Assembly (NCBI GenBank): GCA_965226695.1
Contig: OZ245405.1
Location: 2,294,001 to 2,358,000 of the forward strand
Origin: CATOSD01 sp965226695
GTDB taxonomy: Bacteria > Chloroflexota > Dehalococcoidia > Lucifugimonadales > CATOSD01
DNA length: 64,000 bases
Direction of reading: 5' to 3'
In this document: positions 27,801 to 35,320 of the stretch, piece after piece
How the letters are laid out: the number at the start of each line of letters is the position of its first letter
Numbering within the stretch: the first letter of the stretch is position 1
Position numbers and translations under genes: made by a program
The notes under the pieces: model-generated
What the model was told of the DNA's origin: nothing
The model's input: only the letters and a program-made list of their open reading frames with translations
Database searches by the model: none

Positions 27801-28218
27801 GACTCAGGTAAAGGACCTAAGTTTCGCCACTGAGGAAGACGCCTCAGCTATTGCAGCTGCATTGAACAGTTCCCTATTCTATTGGTGGTTCCTACTCCTC
27901 TCCGATTGCAGACACTTGAATCTCCGAGAGATTGAGAGCTTTCCCCTCGGACTGGAACGGCTGGACAAGTCTGCAAAGCAGGAGTTGAGCGAGTTGACAG
28001 ATGAGCTCATGGTGAGCTTCAAGCATCACAGCCAGCGCAAGGAGACCCGCTACAAAGCCACCGGCAAGGTCGTCTATGACGAGTTCGACCAGAAGCCGTC
28101 CAAGCCCATCGTGGACAAGATTGACCGTGTGCTAGCCCAGCACTACGGCTTTACTGAGGAAGAACTGGATTTCATCATTAACTATGATATCAAGTACCGG
28201 ATGGGGCGGGAGGGCTGA
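24895..28218 (+). CDS. Eco57I-type adenine methylase, large (restriction-modification)
   Basis: A 1107-residue protein coupled to the helicase gene. SAM motif I is VLDPTCGSGAFLFAALNVLE (~residue 517) and the catalytic motif is VIIGNPPYVEYSKVK (~residue 765), giving the gamma-type N6-adenine methylase order of Eco57I/PglX-like enzymes. The N-terminal 500 residues include an EKYVNQKQMGAYYTKEDIT block typical of the helical domain before motif I. The C-terminal 300 residues (KGRGQTIYYHNAPRYWVRAM onward) look like the target-recognition region. It probably marks self DNA so that the PLD-SNF2 partner spares it. No PglZ or BREX core gene is adjacent. Confidence 0.9.
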   Translation: MPVSIEELRPYLQAFDFPRLFVDGLGWNHYFTEPFVVRVNDRDYTLKPFAEKAGFAVYECDSSVDNNIPQYPIRRKIESEVAKRTFEHLIIFTDPGRKAQVWQWVRRETGKPAACREYPFPAGQTDLLQRLQQLAFTLEDEATGIVVSDVTGRVRPAFDVEKVTKRFYDRFSTELTAFGGFIDGITAQGDRDWYASLMLNRMMFVYFVQKQGFLDGDLDYLRNRLKMVQEQSGGGRFQQFYRIFLLRLFHEGLGQPEAQRAPDLAALLGKVPFLNGGLFDVHDLERDNPDISIPDAAFKRVFDFFDDYRWHLDERPYREDNEINPDVLGYIFEKYVNQKQMGAYYTKEDITGYISRNTVIPFLFDAARKECPVAFGLDGGVWRLLRDDPDHYIYPSVGHGIIWNAREAEAPTPLDAPFDLPDEIVPGVGDVSKRGGWNRPAPSDYALHTETWREVVARRQRYAKVRDKLASGEVQNVNDLITLNLDIERFAKDVIAQSEGAELLRAFWHSMRDVSVLDPTCGSGAFLFAALNVLEPLYTACLEGMRGFLGDAERSERKRSPEHLGDFRRILEQVDRHPSEHYFILKSIVLNNLYGVDIMEEAVEICKLRLFLKLVAQLETYDQIEPLPDIDFNIRPGNTLVGFTSLDAVRQAMTITRGGQFRALDEEQQETLERIEEDAEVGSRVFDQFRKQQTTLGGEVTPVDKATLKESLHQLETQLNGYLANEYGVNPQDSAAYDDWSASHRPFHWFVEFYEIMNKGGFDVIIGNPPYVEYSKVKTDYTIKGFATEDCGNLYAFVVERNKGLCSRDGRTSMIVPHSAICTDRMAELQTILFDDSVTWVSTFDIRPSKLFEGVDQRLCIYVSLRRNSGQVLFSSRYHRWHPDNRPTLLQALEYVDSTSVEFTNSVPKMQSLLETQVVEKLKRLAPLGVSLSKGRGQTIYYHNAPRYWVRAMDFAPYFWNERDGEQTSTQVKDLSFATEEDASAIAAALNSSLFYWWFLLLSDCRHLNLREIESFPLGLERLDKSAKQELSELTDELMVSFKHHSQRKETRYKATGKVVYDEFDQKPSKPIVDKIDRVLAQHYGFTEEELDFIINYDIKYRMGREG

Positions 28219-28225
28219 GTGTAGC

Positions 28226-28975
28226 ATGAGACAGCTGAATGACTATAGCGATAGTAGAAACAAGAGCTTCTGTATCCATTGCGGAAGCGGGCTCAGGCCT
28301 GAAGACTCCAATCGGGACCACGTTCCGACCAGGGGTTTCTTGAACCATCCTTACCCTGAGAATTTGCCCGTGGTTGAAGTGTGCCGACAATGTAACTTCG
28401 GCTTCTCGTCGGATGAGGAGTACCTGATCGCCTTTCTCGGCTCGGTGCTCAGTGGCTCCGCGACACCAGACCCAGATCGGTTTCCCGCTGCCTCCGGCAT
28501 TTTGACACATAGCCCCAGATTGAGGGACCGCATCAGCCGGTCCCAAAGAGTCCAGGCGACTCTATGGGACCATTCCGATCTTCTGTGGGAGCCTGAACTC
28601 GATCGCGTTGAGCGGGTCATTGTAAAGAACGCTCGCGGGCACGTCCTCTATGAAATCGGTGAATCGATGCTTGAGCAGCCAACTCTTGTGTCAGTTTGTC
28701 CGATCCAGGCGATGACAGCTAGGCAAGTTGATCAGTTCGAGAGCGTTCCGAGTGGCTCAGGTTGGCCGGAAGTGGGCAGCAGAATGATGCAAAGGGCTTT
28801 CATAGTTCACCGCCCAGGAGATTCTCAAGAAGTCTACTTTGATAGCTGGCAAGATGTTCAAGACGGCGTTTATCGCTACGCCGTAGCTCAAGAATCAGAC
28901 GGAATTCTGGTAAGGATGGTTCTACGCGAGTACCTAGCCGCCGAAGTCCTATGGGATGAAGCCAGAATCGAATAA
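28226..28975 (+). CDS. HNH-like endonuclease domain protein
   Basis: A 249-residue protein starting seven bases after the methylase stop. The first 70 residues show a zinc-HNH arrangement: CIHCGSGLRPEDSNRDHVPT with a DH pair, then VEVCRQCNFGFSSDEEYLIA with a second CxxC and the Asn. I associate this CxxC...DHVPP...CxxCN pattern with a family of HNH endonucleases. The remaining ~180 residues have no recognised domain. Its fixed place behind the methylase suggests it is the nuclease or an accessory effector of the same system. The gap to the next gene (91 bases) marks the probable end of this operon. Confidence 0.7.
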   Translation: MRQLNDYSDSRNKSFCIHCGSGLRPEDSNRDHVPTRGFLNHPYPENLPVVEVCRQCNFGFSSDEEYLIAFLGSVLSGSATPDPDRFPAASGILTHSPRLRDRISRSQRVQATLWDHSDLLWEPELDRVERVIVKNARGHVLYEIGESMLEQPTLVSVCPIQAMTARQVDQFESVPSGSGWPEVGSRMMQRAFIVHRPGDSQEVYFDSWQDVQDGVYRYAVAQESDGILVRMVLREYLAAEVLWDEARIE

Positions 28976-29066
28976 AGCAATTGGGAGGTCGAGGAGCCTT
29001 GGAGATGCCTTCCAATGTATTACAGAAGCCATAGGGTAATCATCCTATGAAGGGAGACAAGAGACA

Positions 29067-29300
29067 ATGGAAAGGGTACTGCACATAAGAACGACGGTAC
29101 AGCCGGGCGGCAAGATCGAAATCGTGGACCAAGGGCTTCCCGTGGGGGAGTCCGTTGATGTGGTTGTTAGCCAGTCGGCGGCGTCAGAACGCCGCTCTGC
29201 CGTTGACATTCTGGACGAAGCGCCGGGGCACCTGGTCTTCAAGACAGCCGCAGACGTAGCGGCCTACTTGGCAGAAGAGAAGGAAGCATGGGGTCGCTGA
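29067..29300 (+). CDS. Antitoxin-like protein paired with PIN toxin
   Basis: A 77-residue acidic protein opening with a beta-rich segment (VLHIRTTVQPGGKIEIVDQG, then LPVGESVDVVV), as in the small antitoxins that dimerise and bind their own promoter. A C-terminal helix (TAADVAAYLAEEKEAWG) probably wraps the toxin. Its end overlaps the toxin start by 13 bases. The 91-base gap upstream is the only non-coding space in this array and should hold the promoter and operator. Confidence 0.75.
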   Translation: MERVLHIRTTVQPGGKIEIVDQGLPVGESVDVVVSQSAASERRSAVDILDEAPGHLVFKTAADVAAYLAEEKEAWGR

Positions 29301-29743
29301 CACTACCCACTGGTGGGTCGGTCTACATCGACGCCAATGCGATCATCTACAGCGTAGAGCGCATTGAGCCGTATCGAGAGTTGCTGGCCCCGATGTGGCA
29401 GGAAGCCGGAGCGGGCCGTTTCGCTCTCGCCAGCAGCGAACTCGTTGTATTGGAAACGCTGATTAAACCCCTGCGTGAAGGTAATGCTCGCCTTGAGATG
29501 CTGTTTCGGTCCATCTTCGCCGCGGCGGAGATGGACCTCATCCCTGCTACGTTGGCAATTTGGGAAGACGCCGCTCGCATCCGAGCCGTCACCGGTTTGA
29601 AGACGTCCGACGCGCTTCACGCGGCGACAGCCCTGCAAGCCGAGTGTACGCTCTTTGTTACAAACGACACCGACTTCCGCCGCGTCCAAGGATTGCCCGT
29701 CGCCGTCCTGGACGATCTCCTTGTAGAGGAGAGCCAGGAATGA
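29288..29743 (+). CDS. PIN-domain toxin (VapC-like)
   Basis: A 151-residue PIN-fold ribonuclease with the expected acidic residues: the first Asp in VYIDANAIIY, the glutamate in SSELVVLETL, the third in LKTSDALHAATAL and the last in LFVTNDTDFRRV. PIN toxins cut RNA when freed from the antitoxin. It overlaps the antitoxin gene upstream and the DprA-like gene downstream (ATGA). The toxin-antitoxin pair is therefore the leading part of a five-gene coupled operon, which is not typical for a free-standing VapBC. Confidence 0.88.
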   Translation: MGSLTLPTGGSVYIDANAIIYSVERIEPYRELLAPMWQEAGAGRFALASSELVVLETLIKPLREGNARLEMLFRSIFAAAEMDLIPATLAIWEDAARIRAVTGLKTSDALHAATALQAECTLFVTNDTDFRRVQGLPVAVLDDLLVEESQE

Positions 29744-30447
29744 ACGAGGGCGTCGGGGTGACTGTGGAGAGCTTCTCTCCACGCGGTGCCGTGGTCGTCG
29801 GCATGAATGGTCGGTCGGCGGTGTCCCTGCCGACGGAGACGGCACACCGGGGCAACCTGCGGCTGCTCAATGAGCCGCTGACGGCGCTGTTCTGCTCCAA
29901 CCGATGCCCCGGCGACCTCATCCTCAAGACCTACGACCTCGCCAGGGCCATGCGCGATGCCGGTGTGCCGGTCATCGGAGGCTTCCAAACGCCGATGGAG
30001 CGGGAGTGCTTGAGCCTCCTGCTGCGGGGCAAGCAGCCCGTTGTCGTCTGCCCCGCCCGCGGCATCGACAACATGCGTATCCCTCGCGACTGGCGTCCCG
30101 CCCTGGACGACGGCCGCCTGCTGGTCCTGTCGCCCTTCCCGGCCACGACCCGACGCTCAACAGCAGAGCTCGCAGCCCAGCGAAATGACTTGGTGGCCGA
30201 CCTCTCCCAGCGAATCTTCATCGCCCACGCAGCACCCGGAAGTAGGACAGAATCCTTCGCCCGCAAGCTCATTGAATCAGGCAAGCCTCTGCTCACGCTG
30301 GTCAGCCCGGCAAACACTAGCCTTATGGAGATGGGAGTGCAGGAGGTGGGCTCTGCATTACTCGAACTCAAGCGTCAGGAATTGAATAGTCTGTTGGATG
30401 CTAGGGATACCTCTCAGAGTATGCTGTCGAGTTTCGATCATAGGTGA
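29740..30447 (+). CDS. DprA/SLOG-like Rossmann protein
   Basis: A 235-residue protein whose ATGA overlaps the toxin stop. The core resembles the DprA/Smf Rossmann fold: LTALFCSNRCPGDLILKTYD, DAGVPVIGGFQTPMERECLS, LLRGKQPVVVCPARGIDNMR and LVLSPFPATTRRS. DprA loads RecA onto incoming DNA; its wider SLOG superfamily includes nucleotide-ligand sensors in conflict systems. The N-terminal SAM and C-terminal winged-helix domains of canonical DprA are absent. Placed between a PIN toxin and a phosphoesterase, a ligand-sensing role is plausible but unproven. Confidence 0.78.
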   Translation: MNEGVGVTVESFSPRGAVVVGMNGRSAVSLPTETAHRGNLRLLNEPLTALFCSNRCPGDLILKTYDLARAMRDAGVPVIGGFQTPMERECLSLLLRGKQPVVVCPARGIDNMRIPRDWRPALDDGRLLVLSPFPATTRRSTAELAAQRNDLVADLSQRIFIAHAAPGSRTESFARKLIESGKPLLTLVSPANTSLMEMGVQEVGSALLELKRQELNSLLDARDTSQSMLSSFDHR

Positions 30448-30451
30448 TTCC

Positions 30452-31873
30452 GTGCCTACCTTGCTACACATCTCAGACCTACATCGAACATCAACGCCAC
30501 GTCTCGATAATGATGAGCTTCTATCTGCGATTCTCAGCGATACAAAGCGATGGGAGGAAGAGGGCATTCCATATCCTGAAGCAATTGTCGTGAGCGGCGA
30601 CCTGATCCAGGGTACGAGTGTGGATCATCCAAACCCTGACGCCGAGATCGCCAGTCAATATGCCGAAGTCGGGGCCTTTCTAGAGCAATTGACAAATGAG
30701 GTGGTTGACTCGGACCCATCACGAGTCATCATTGTCCCTGGTAACCATGATGTCCACTGGAGTCGCGCTCTACAAGCGATGAGTCCACTAGAGACCTCTC
30801 TTGAGGGCATAGATGTGAAAGCATTTGAGGCCAACTCCACTATTCGCTGGAATTGGAAGGAACAGAAAGCCTATGAGATCGTTGACAGGGATGCGTATGA
30901 ATCTCGCTTGGAACACTTTAGGCAATTTCAAGCAACTTTCTATGCCAGCCTAAACCCAAGTCCATTGGTGCAGAACAACGATATTGTTCGCATTGAATAT
31001 CCGTCGCTTGGGCTCGTTGTCGTGGGATTCGCCTCATGGCATGGGAACGACTGCTTCTGCCACATAGGAGAGATCGACTCTAAAGCACTAGCCACGGCTC
31101 GGGAACTACTTCAAGATTCGCAGGCCCCAGTAGCCATTGCAGTGTGGCACCATGGGGTTGTAGGCGGGCCACGTGCACATGACTACATGGACGTGCGTAT
31201 TGTCCACAGACTAATTGATTTCGGATTCAGCGTAGGTCTGCACGGACATCACCACTACGCCGGCGCAGCACCGTTTGAATTGCGTCTTCCCAACCTGACC
31301 TCAATGGCTGTGATAGGTGCAGGTTCGCTAGCAGTAGGCGATAGAGAGCTTCCCATGGGCGAACGTCGGCAATTCAACATTGTGGAGATTGATCCAGACA
31401 GCGAGACAGTTACTACTCATGTTAGAGCGATGTCGTCTGCAGGTGTGTTTACTGGCTCGCATCGAGATGACTTCGGTGGTGACACGTCCGTCACTCTACC
31501 TCTTCGTCATTCTCCAGCACGCCCTAAAGGGCCTACTGTGATACAGAGGCTTGACGATGCAATGACGGCTTCAACGCTCGGGCTCCATGAGGAAGCATTA
31601 AAACTTCTTCCTTCAAACAGTTCCGACCACCAACACCTCATACGCCAGATCAAGATCAAAGCCCTAGAAGGACTAGAGCGGCAAAAAGACTTGCTCAGGC
31701 TCTTGGATCCACCTCAGAGTCAAGATGAGGCTGTGAAGTTCATTTCGATGTTACTTGATTGCGGGCGATTTGACGATGCCGAGGCCCGCCTCCCGGCCAT
31801 GCCACATTTGATCGATCAGGCTGTCTTCAGGGAACTGGCCGGCATCATTGCAACTAGGAGGGCAATGTCATGA
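30452..31873 (+). CDS. Calcineurin-like metallophosphoesterase with helical C-terminus
   Basis: GTG 30452 is chosen because it lies four bases after the upstream stop and places the first motif at residue 6; an earlier ATG would overlap by 50 bases. The 473-residue product has the metallophosphoesterase motifs HISDLHRT, VSGDLIQG (~50), VPGNHDVHW (~97), a lone histidine in AVWHHGVVGG and LHGHHHYAG (~262). The last ~120 residues are helical and TPR-like. Members cut phosphodiesters in nucleic acids or nucleotide signals, and Mre11/SbcD belongs here. It overlaps the ATPase gene by four bases, so the pair probably forms a complex. Confidence 0.85.
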   Translation: MPTLLHISDLHRTSTPRLDNDELLSAILSDTKRWEEEGIPYPEAIVVSGDLIQGTSVDHPNPDAEIASQYAEVGAFLEQLTNEVVDSDPSRVIIVPGNHDVHWSRALQAMSPLETSLEGIDVKAFEANSTIRWNWKEQKAYEIVDRDAYESRLEHFRQFQATFYASLNPSPLVQNNDIVRIEYPSLGLVVVGFASWHGNDCFCHIGEIDSKALATARELLQDSQAPVAIAVWHHGVVGGPRAHDYMDVRIVHRLIDFGFSVGLHGHHHYAGAAPFELRLPNLTSMAVIGAGSLAVGDRELPMGERRQFNIVEIDPDSETVTTHVRAMSSAGVFTGSHRDDFGGDTSVTLPLRHSPARPKGPTVIQRLDDAMTASTLGLHEEALKLLPSNSSDHQHLIRQIKIKALEGLERQKDLLRLLDPPQSQDEAVKFISMLLDCGRFDDAEARLPAMPHLIDQAVFRELAGIIATRRAMS

Positions 31874-34176
31874 CTTCGAAAGAGAGGAGGATCGCATTTA
31901 AGGTCGAATTCTCTCGAATACTCGAGTTGCTGGCAGATCAAATCTACCAATCCCCTCTTGCATTACTACGAGAGAACACTCAGAACGCTTTCGACGCGAT
32001 CAGGATGAGAGAAGCTGAGGACCATCAGTTCCTACCCAAAATCCATGTAACTGTCAATCAAGAACAGATCGTCGTGTCCGACAATGGCATTGGCATGACA
32101 GCAGAAGAGATTGAAACAAACTTCTGGTATGCGGGGAAAAGCGGAAAGAACACCGATGCTGCACGTGCGGCTGGCGTAGTTGGCACGTTCGGCATTGGCG
32201 CAATGGCTAACTTCGGCGTAGCTGACGAGCTCACCGTTGAGAGTGAGTCCGCGATTACTGGTGAGCGTACCTTGTCGTCAGTCCGAAAATCAGAGCTATC
32301 GACGGATACTGAGAGTATATCGGTCACGTCAGTTGAACAATTGAACAAACCAGGCACGATTGTCCGAGCCCGTCTCGCCGCAGGAAACAGGTTGTCCGTT
32401 CAGGAGGCGCGGGAGTATCTCCGCGAGTTCGTCGAGTTTGTAGATATACCGGTCTTTTTCAACATGGACCAAATCAGCGGCGCAACTCACAGAGCCGCAC
32501 TCCCTTCTGAGAGGTACGCATGGCTGGAGCACCGAACAGGAGTCTCACTCGCCGGTGTCATTTTGGGCGATCTGGAACTTCATGGCATGGCTTCTGGAGA
32601 GCTTCGGATCATCCTTGAGGGCGTGAAGTCCGAAACAGCAATGGGTAAACCGGGAACCATAGTATTAGTACAGGGCAGGAATGTGGTCCGCACACTGAGA
32701 TCTGGTTTCGGCCTCGCAAATGTCACGACGCAGTCTGGTTATCGCTGGGGTGGAATAGTTGATCTCCCTCTCCTGCAACCCACGGCAGGCCGTGAAGCAC
32801 TTGATACTGCCTCGAACCAGTTGCTACAGCGCATTGTCTCTGCTCTCGACAATCTGATATCCCCGATTGCAGCTGAGCATTCCGAATCTTTCTCCAATGA
32901 TGGCTTCCTTCAATGGGTCGTCGCCACGAGTCAGTTCTCACTTTGTGGTCATCTTGAAGTAACGCCTCGCCCCGGTGGGATACCGGAATCACTCTCGTCG
33001 GCAATCGGACGGAGCGGTCTTCGCTACTACAGCGGACGGGATGAGTCCGTAATCCAAACCTATGCCAGCGAAGACGAACCGCTTCTAGTGCTGTCTAGAC
33101 GGGCACCCAGACGTAACTGCGAGCTTGGCTTTCTGCAGGCGAATGGAGTGAAAGAGGTCGATGTTACTCCAAAGGTGGACGAAGAGTTTCCTACAACAAG
33201 CTTAAGCTTCAGCCATTCGGCACTCGCGACCCGGCTGGCCAGGATACTCGAAGAGGATTACTTCCTTGCCGCGGACATTCGTTTTGGGTCGATATCAGGT
33301 GGGCTTCCACTGCTCGTTACAGACGTGAGCACCCCGATCGTGATCTACTTTGATCCTGCCTCAAGCGGCGTTGCTCCGCTGCTAGCCCTTTACACCAATG
33401 ACTTCAACTCATTTGGTCCGTTCGTCAAGGACTTCGTCAGATCAGCAGTATTCCCAAGAGTCTCTAGGCTCGTGCCCAGTAGCACAAGGGAAGGTGCCGA
33501 GGCCTTTCTGCGTCATCTACGTTCTAACCGAGAGTGGTTCGAATATGATCTTGGTGATCAGGCAGATCTGGAGGAGATCCTTGAGGAATTGCATGCTGGT
33601 AGGCTCTCCGTTGTCGAGGCGACGAGACGACTGACCGACACAGACCGATCGTATGTTGAGGTGAGCAGTGCGGGCACTGAACCGCTTTCGTCAGTTGTCA
33701 AGGATATTGGGGATGATACAGAAGAGACAACGGTTCCTGATGTCTATGAAGCTAGACCTGGTATAGACCGTCGTGAAGAAGAGACTAGTGCTAGAATTCT
33801 CACAAGCGAAACCCCTGTGGATGGATATACCTGCTTCCTGTCGATAAGCGACCGAGTTCAGAGAGAGAAAGGCGACTTCTTTCTTCAACCACATTCTACA
33901 CGAGTCGTCTGGGGTGGCCGGAAGGTGTTCTTCGTATTTCAGCACCACTCTAAACGCTTTGGCCTGTATTACGATATCCTCTGTCCTAGCCTCGTCGAAG
34001 CTTCGTCTGGGCACGGTCCGCGGGTCACCTCAACTATACTCACCAAGAATCGCACGTTCATCCCGATACCGGACGAGATTGCTGAGACCTTCCTGCCAAA
34101 AGCCGATGAACGGACGCGTCTAGAGGTTAGGTGTGACATCCTTTACTTGGAGGAGCAGAGTTCTATCGGTCTGTAG
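31870..34176 (+). CDS. GHKL (Hsp90/MORC-like) ATPase
   Basis: A 768-residue protein. The N-terminus holds the GHKL ATP-binding motifs: ALLRENTQNAFDAIRMRE (N box, residues ~30-48), VSDNGIGMTAEEIETNFW (G1, ~72-88) and GTFGIGAMANFGVADE (G2 lid, ~108-123). A transducer-like region follows. The C-terminal ~350 residues are unassigned and do not match HtpG. Prokaryotic GHKL ATPases related to MutL and MORC occur beside restriction-like genes and act as ATP-driven DNA clamps, a reasonable model here. Base composition is visibly more AT-rich than the first half of the island, suggesting separate acquisition. The recombinase remnant follows 14 bases downstream on the other strand. Confidence 0.82.
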   Translation: MTSKERRIAFKVEFSRILELLADQIYQSPLALLRENTQNAFDAIRMREAEDHQFLPKIHVTVNQEQIVVSDNGIGMTAEEIETNFWYAGKSGKNTDAARAAGVVGTFGIGAMANFGVADELTVESESAITGERTLSSVRKSELSTDTESISVTSVEQLNKPGTIVRARLAAGNRLSVQEAREYLREFVEFVDIPVFFNMDQISGATHRAALPSERYAWLEHRTGVSLAGVILGDLELHGMASGELRIILEGVKSETAMGKPGTIVLVQGRNVVRTLRSGFGLANVTTQSGYRWGGIVDLPLLQPTAGREALDTASNQLLQRIVSALDNLISPIAAEHSESFSNDGFLQWVVATSQFSLCGHLEVTPRPGGIPESLSSAIGRSGLRYYSGRDESVIQTYASEDEPLLVLSRRAPRRNCELGFLQANGVKEVDVTPKVDEEFPTTSLSFSHSALATRLARILEEDYFLAADIRFGSISGGLPLLVTDVSTPIVIYFDPASSGVAPLLALYTNDFNSFGPFVKDFVRSAVFPRVSRLVPSSTREGAEAFLRHLRSNREWFEYDLGDQADLEEILEELHAGRLSVVEATRRLTDTDRSYVEVSSAGTEPLSSVVKDIGDDTEETTVPDVYEARPGIDRREEETSARILTSETPVDGYTCFLSISDRVQREKGDFFLQPHSTRVVWGGRKVFFVFQHHSKRFGLYYDILCPSLVEASSGHGPRVTSTILTKNRTFIPIPDEIAETFLPKADERTRLEVRCDILYLEEQSSIGL

Positions 34177-34189
34177 ACCTGCCAAACAC

Positions 34190-35310
34190 TCATATGGCGA
34201 TCTCCCACCGGAAAGTTCGCAGTACAGTACACTCTGGCCCACCATCATGTACGGTAGACAGAACTGAGCCGTTCAGGGCCACCTTTTCGGTGGCCCTGCC
34301 GGGTATCAGGCTGTCGTCTGGCATAGGCACGGTGTATCGCATCAGGGCGTCGCCGGGCATAACGATGATCTCCTTGACGAACGACTCGATGAAGGCCCTG
34401 CGCTCGGTCAATTCGCTCTCGTTCAGAAACTCGCTCATGTCCTGAGCGTAGGCCGCGATGGTGTTCACGTCGTCCAGGACGGCCCTGCGCTGCGACAGGA
34501 TGGCCCTGGCATCAGCCGCCGCGTCCTCCAGGTGCTCCTGCCGCTCACGGTGCTCCTTGATGCGCTCGGAGGCGTCGGCCATCTCGATGTCGGTGGTCTC
34601 GATGACCTGCCAGATGCGGCTCAGCCGCCGCTTGACCTCCTCAAGCTCCTCCTCGATGTTCTCCAGCCGCTCACGCTGCTCACTGGCCACCCCGTGCATC
34701 TCCTCGTCCAGCAGCTTCACCAGGTCGGATGTTGGACTGGGTGAGGATGTTGGCCCGAATCTCGTCGACGATGAGCTTCTCGAAGGTCTTGGCGTTGAGC
34801 CTGGGCGTCTTGCAGGTCCCGCTGCCCCGCTTGAGCAGAGAGTGGCAGACGTAGTAGGCGTACTTGCCGCTCTTGGCCTCGGCAGCGGTGAGCGCCTTGC
34901 CGCAAGTCTCGCGCTTGAGCAGGCCGCTAAGGAGGTAGGGGCTGGAAGCCCGGCGGGGGTTCACCTTCTTGGTGGCGCGGGATCCGAGCAGCTTCTTGGC
35001 CCTTTGGAACTGCCGCTTGGAGACGATGGCGGGGTGAGCATCCTCGACGCGCACGGGCGGCGCGCCGTCCTTGGCGGTGGTTCCCCAGACCAAGGTGCCC
35101 ATGTAAGCTTCATTGAGCAGCACGTTGTGGACGGTGGTCTTGAGCCACTGCTTTCCCCTGGGGCTGGCCACGCCCTCGGCGTTGAGGGCCTTGGTCACGT
35201 TGAGGATGCTGCTGCCCTGGAGCACCATGTCGAAGATGTGGCGGGTCACGGCGTCGGCGGGCGGGTCAAGCTCCAGCCTGGGGCGCTTCATCGTATGTCG
35301 TGGCATAGTG
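34190..35310 (-). pseudogene. Serine recombinase, truncated and frameshifted
   Basis: Read on the minus strand, 35310-34730 encodes the recombinase and zinc-ribbon domains of a large serine recombinase (RPRLELDPPAD, NVTKALNAEGVASPRGKQWL, ASSPYLLSGLLKRETCGKAL, AYYVCHSLLKRGSGTCKTPR). A frame change near 34727 then gives the coiled-coil (DLVKLLDEEMHGVASEQRER and onward) and the tail PECTVLRTFRWEIAI with TGA at 34192-34190. The catalytic N-terminal resolvase domain with its serine is missing, because an IS5-like element abuts the 5' side near 35.31 kb. It is therefore inactive, but probably marks the enzyme that once mobilised this region. Confidence 0.85.
34191..34239. repeat. Serine-recombinase 3'-tail repeat, right copy
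   Basis: The intact end of the recombinase remnant, matching 20921-20969 in direct orientation without gaps (about 40 of 49 bases). Together the copies bracket a 13.2-kb block containing all defence genes. Confidence 0.7.
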
Positions 35311-35320
35311 GGGTTGAGTG

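Noticed and set aside
21257..28975. Classification as DISARM or BREX
   Set aside because: No DUF1998 gene or second helicase lies beside the operon for DISARM, and no PglZ, BrxC or Lon-like gene for BREX. The MrfA-like helicase at 63.1 kb is too far away.
29740..30447. Naming this gene as chromosomal dprA (natural transformation)
   Set aside because: It lacks the N-terminal SAM and C-terminal winged-helix domains, and lies inside a toxin/ATPase operon rather than beside topA or competence genes.
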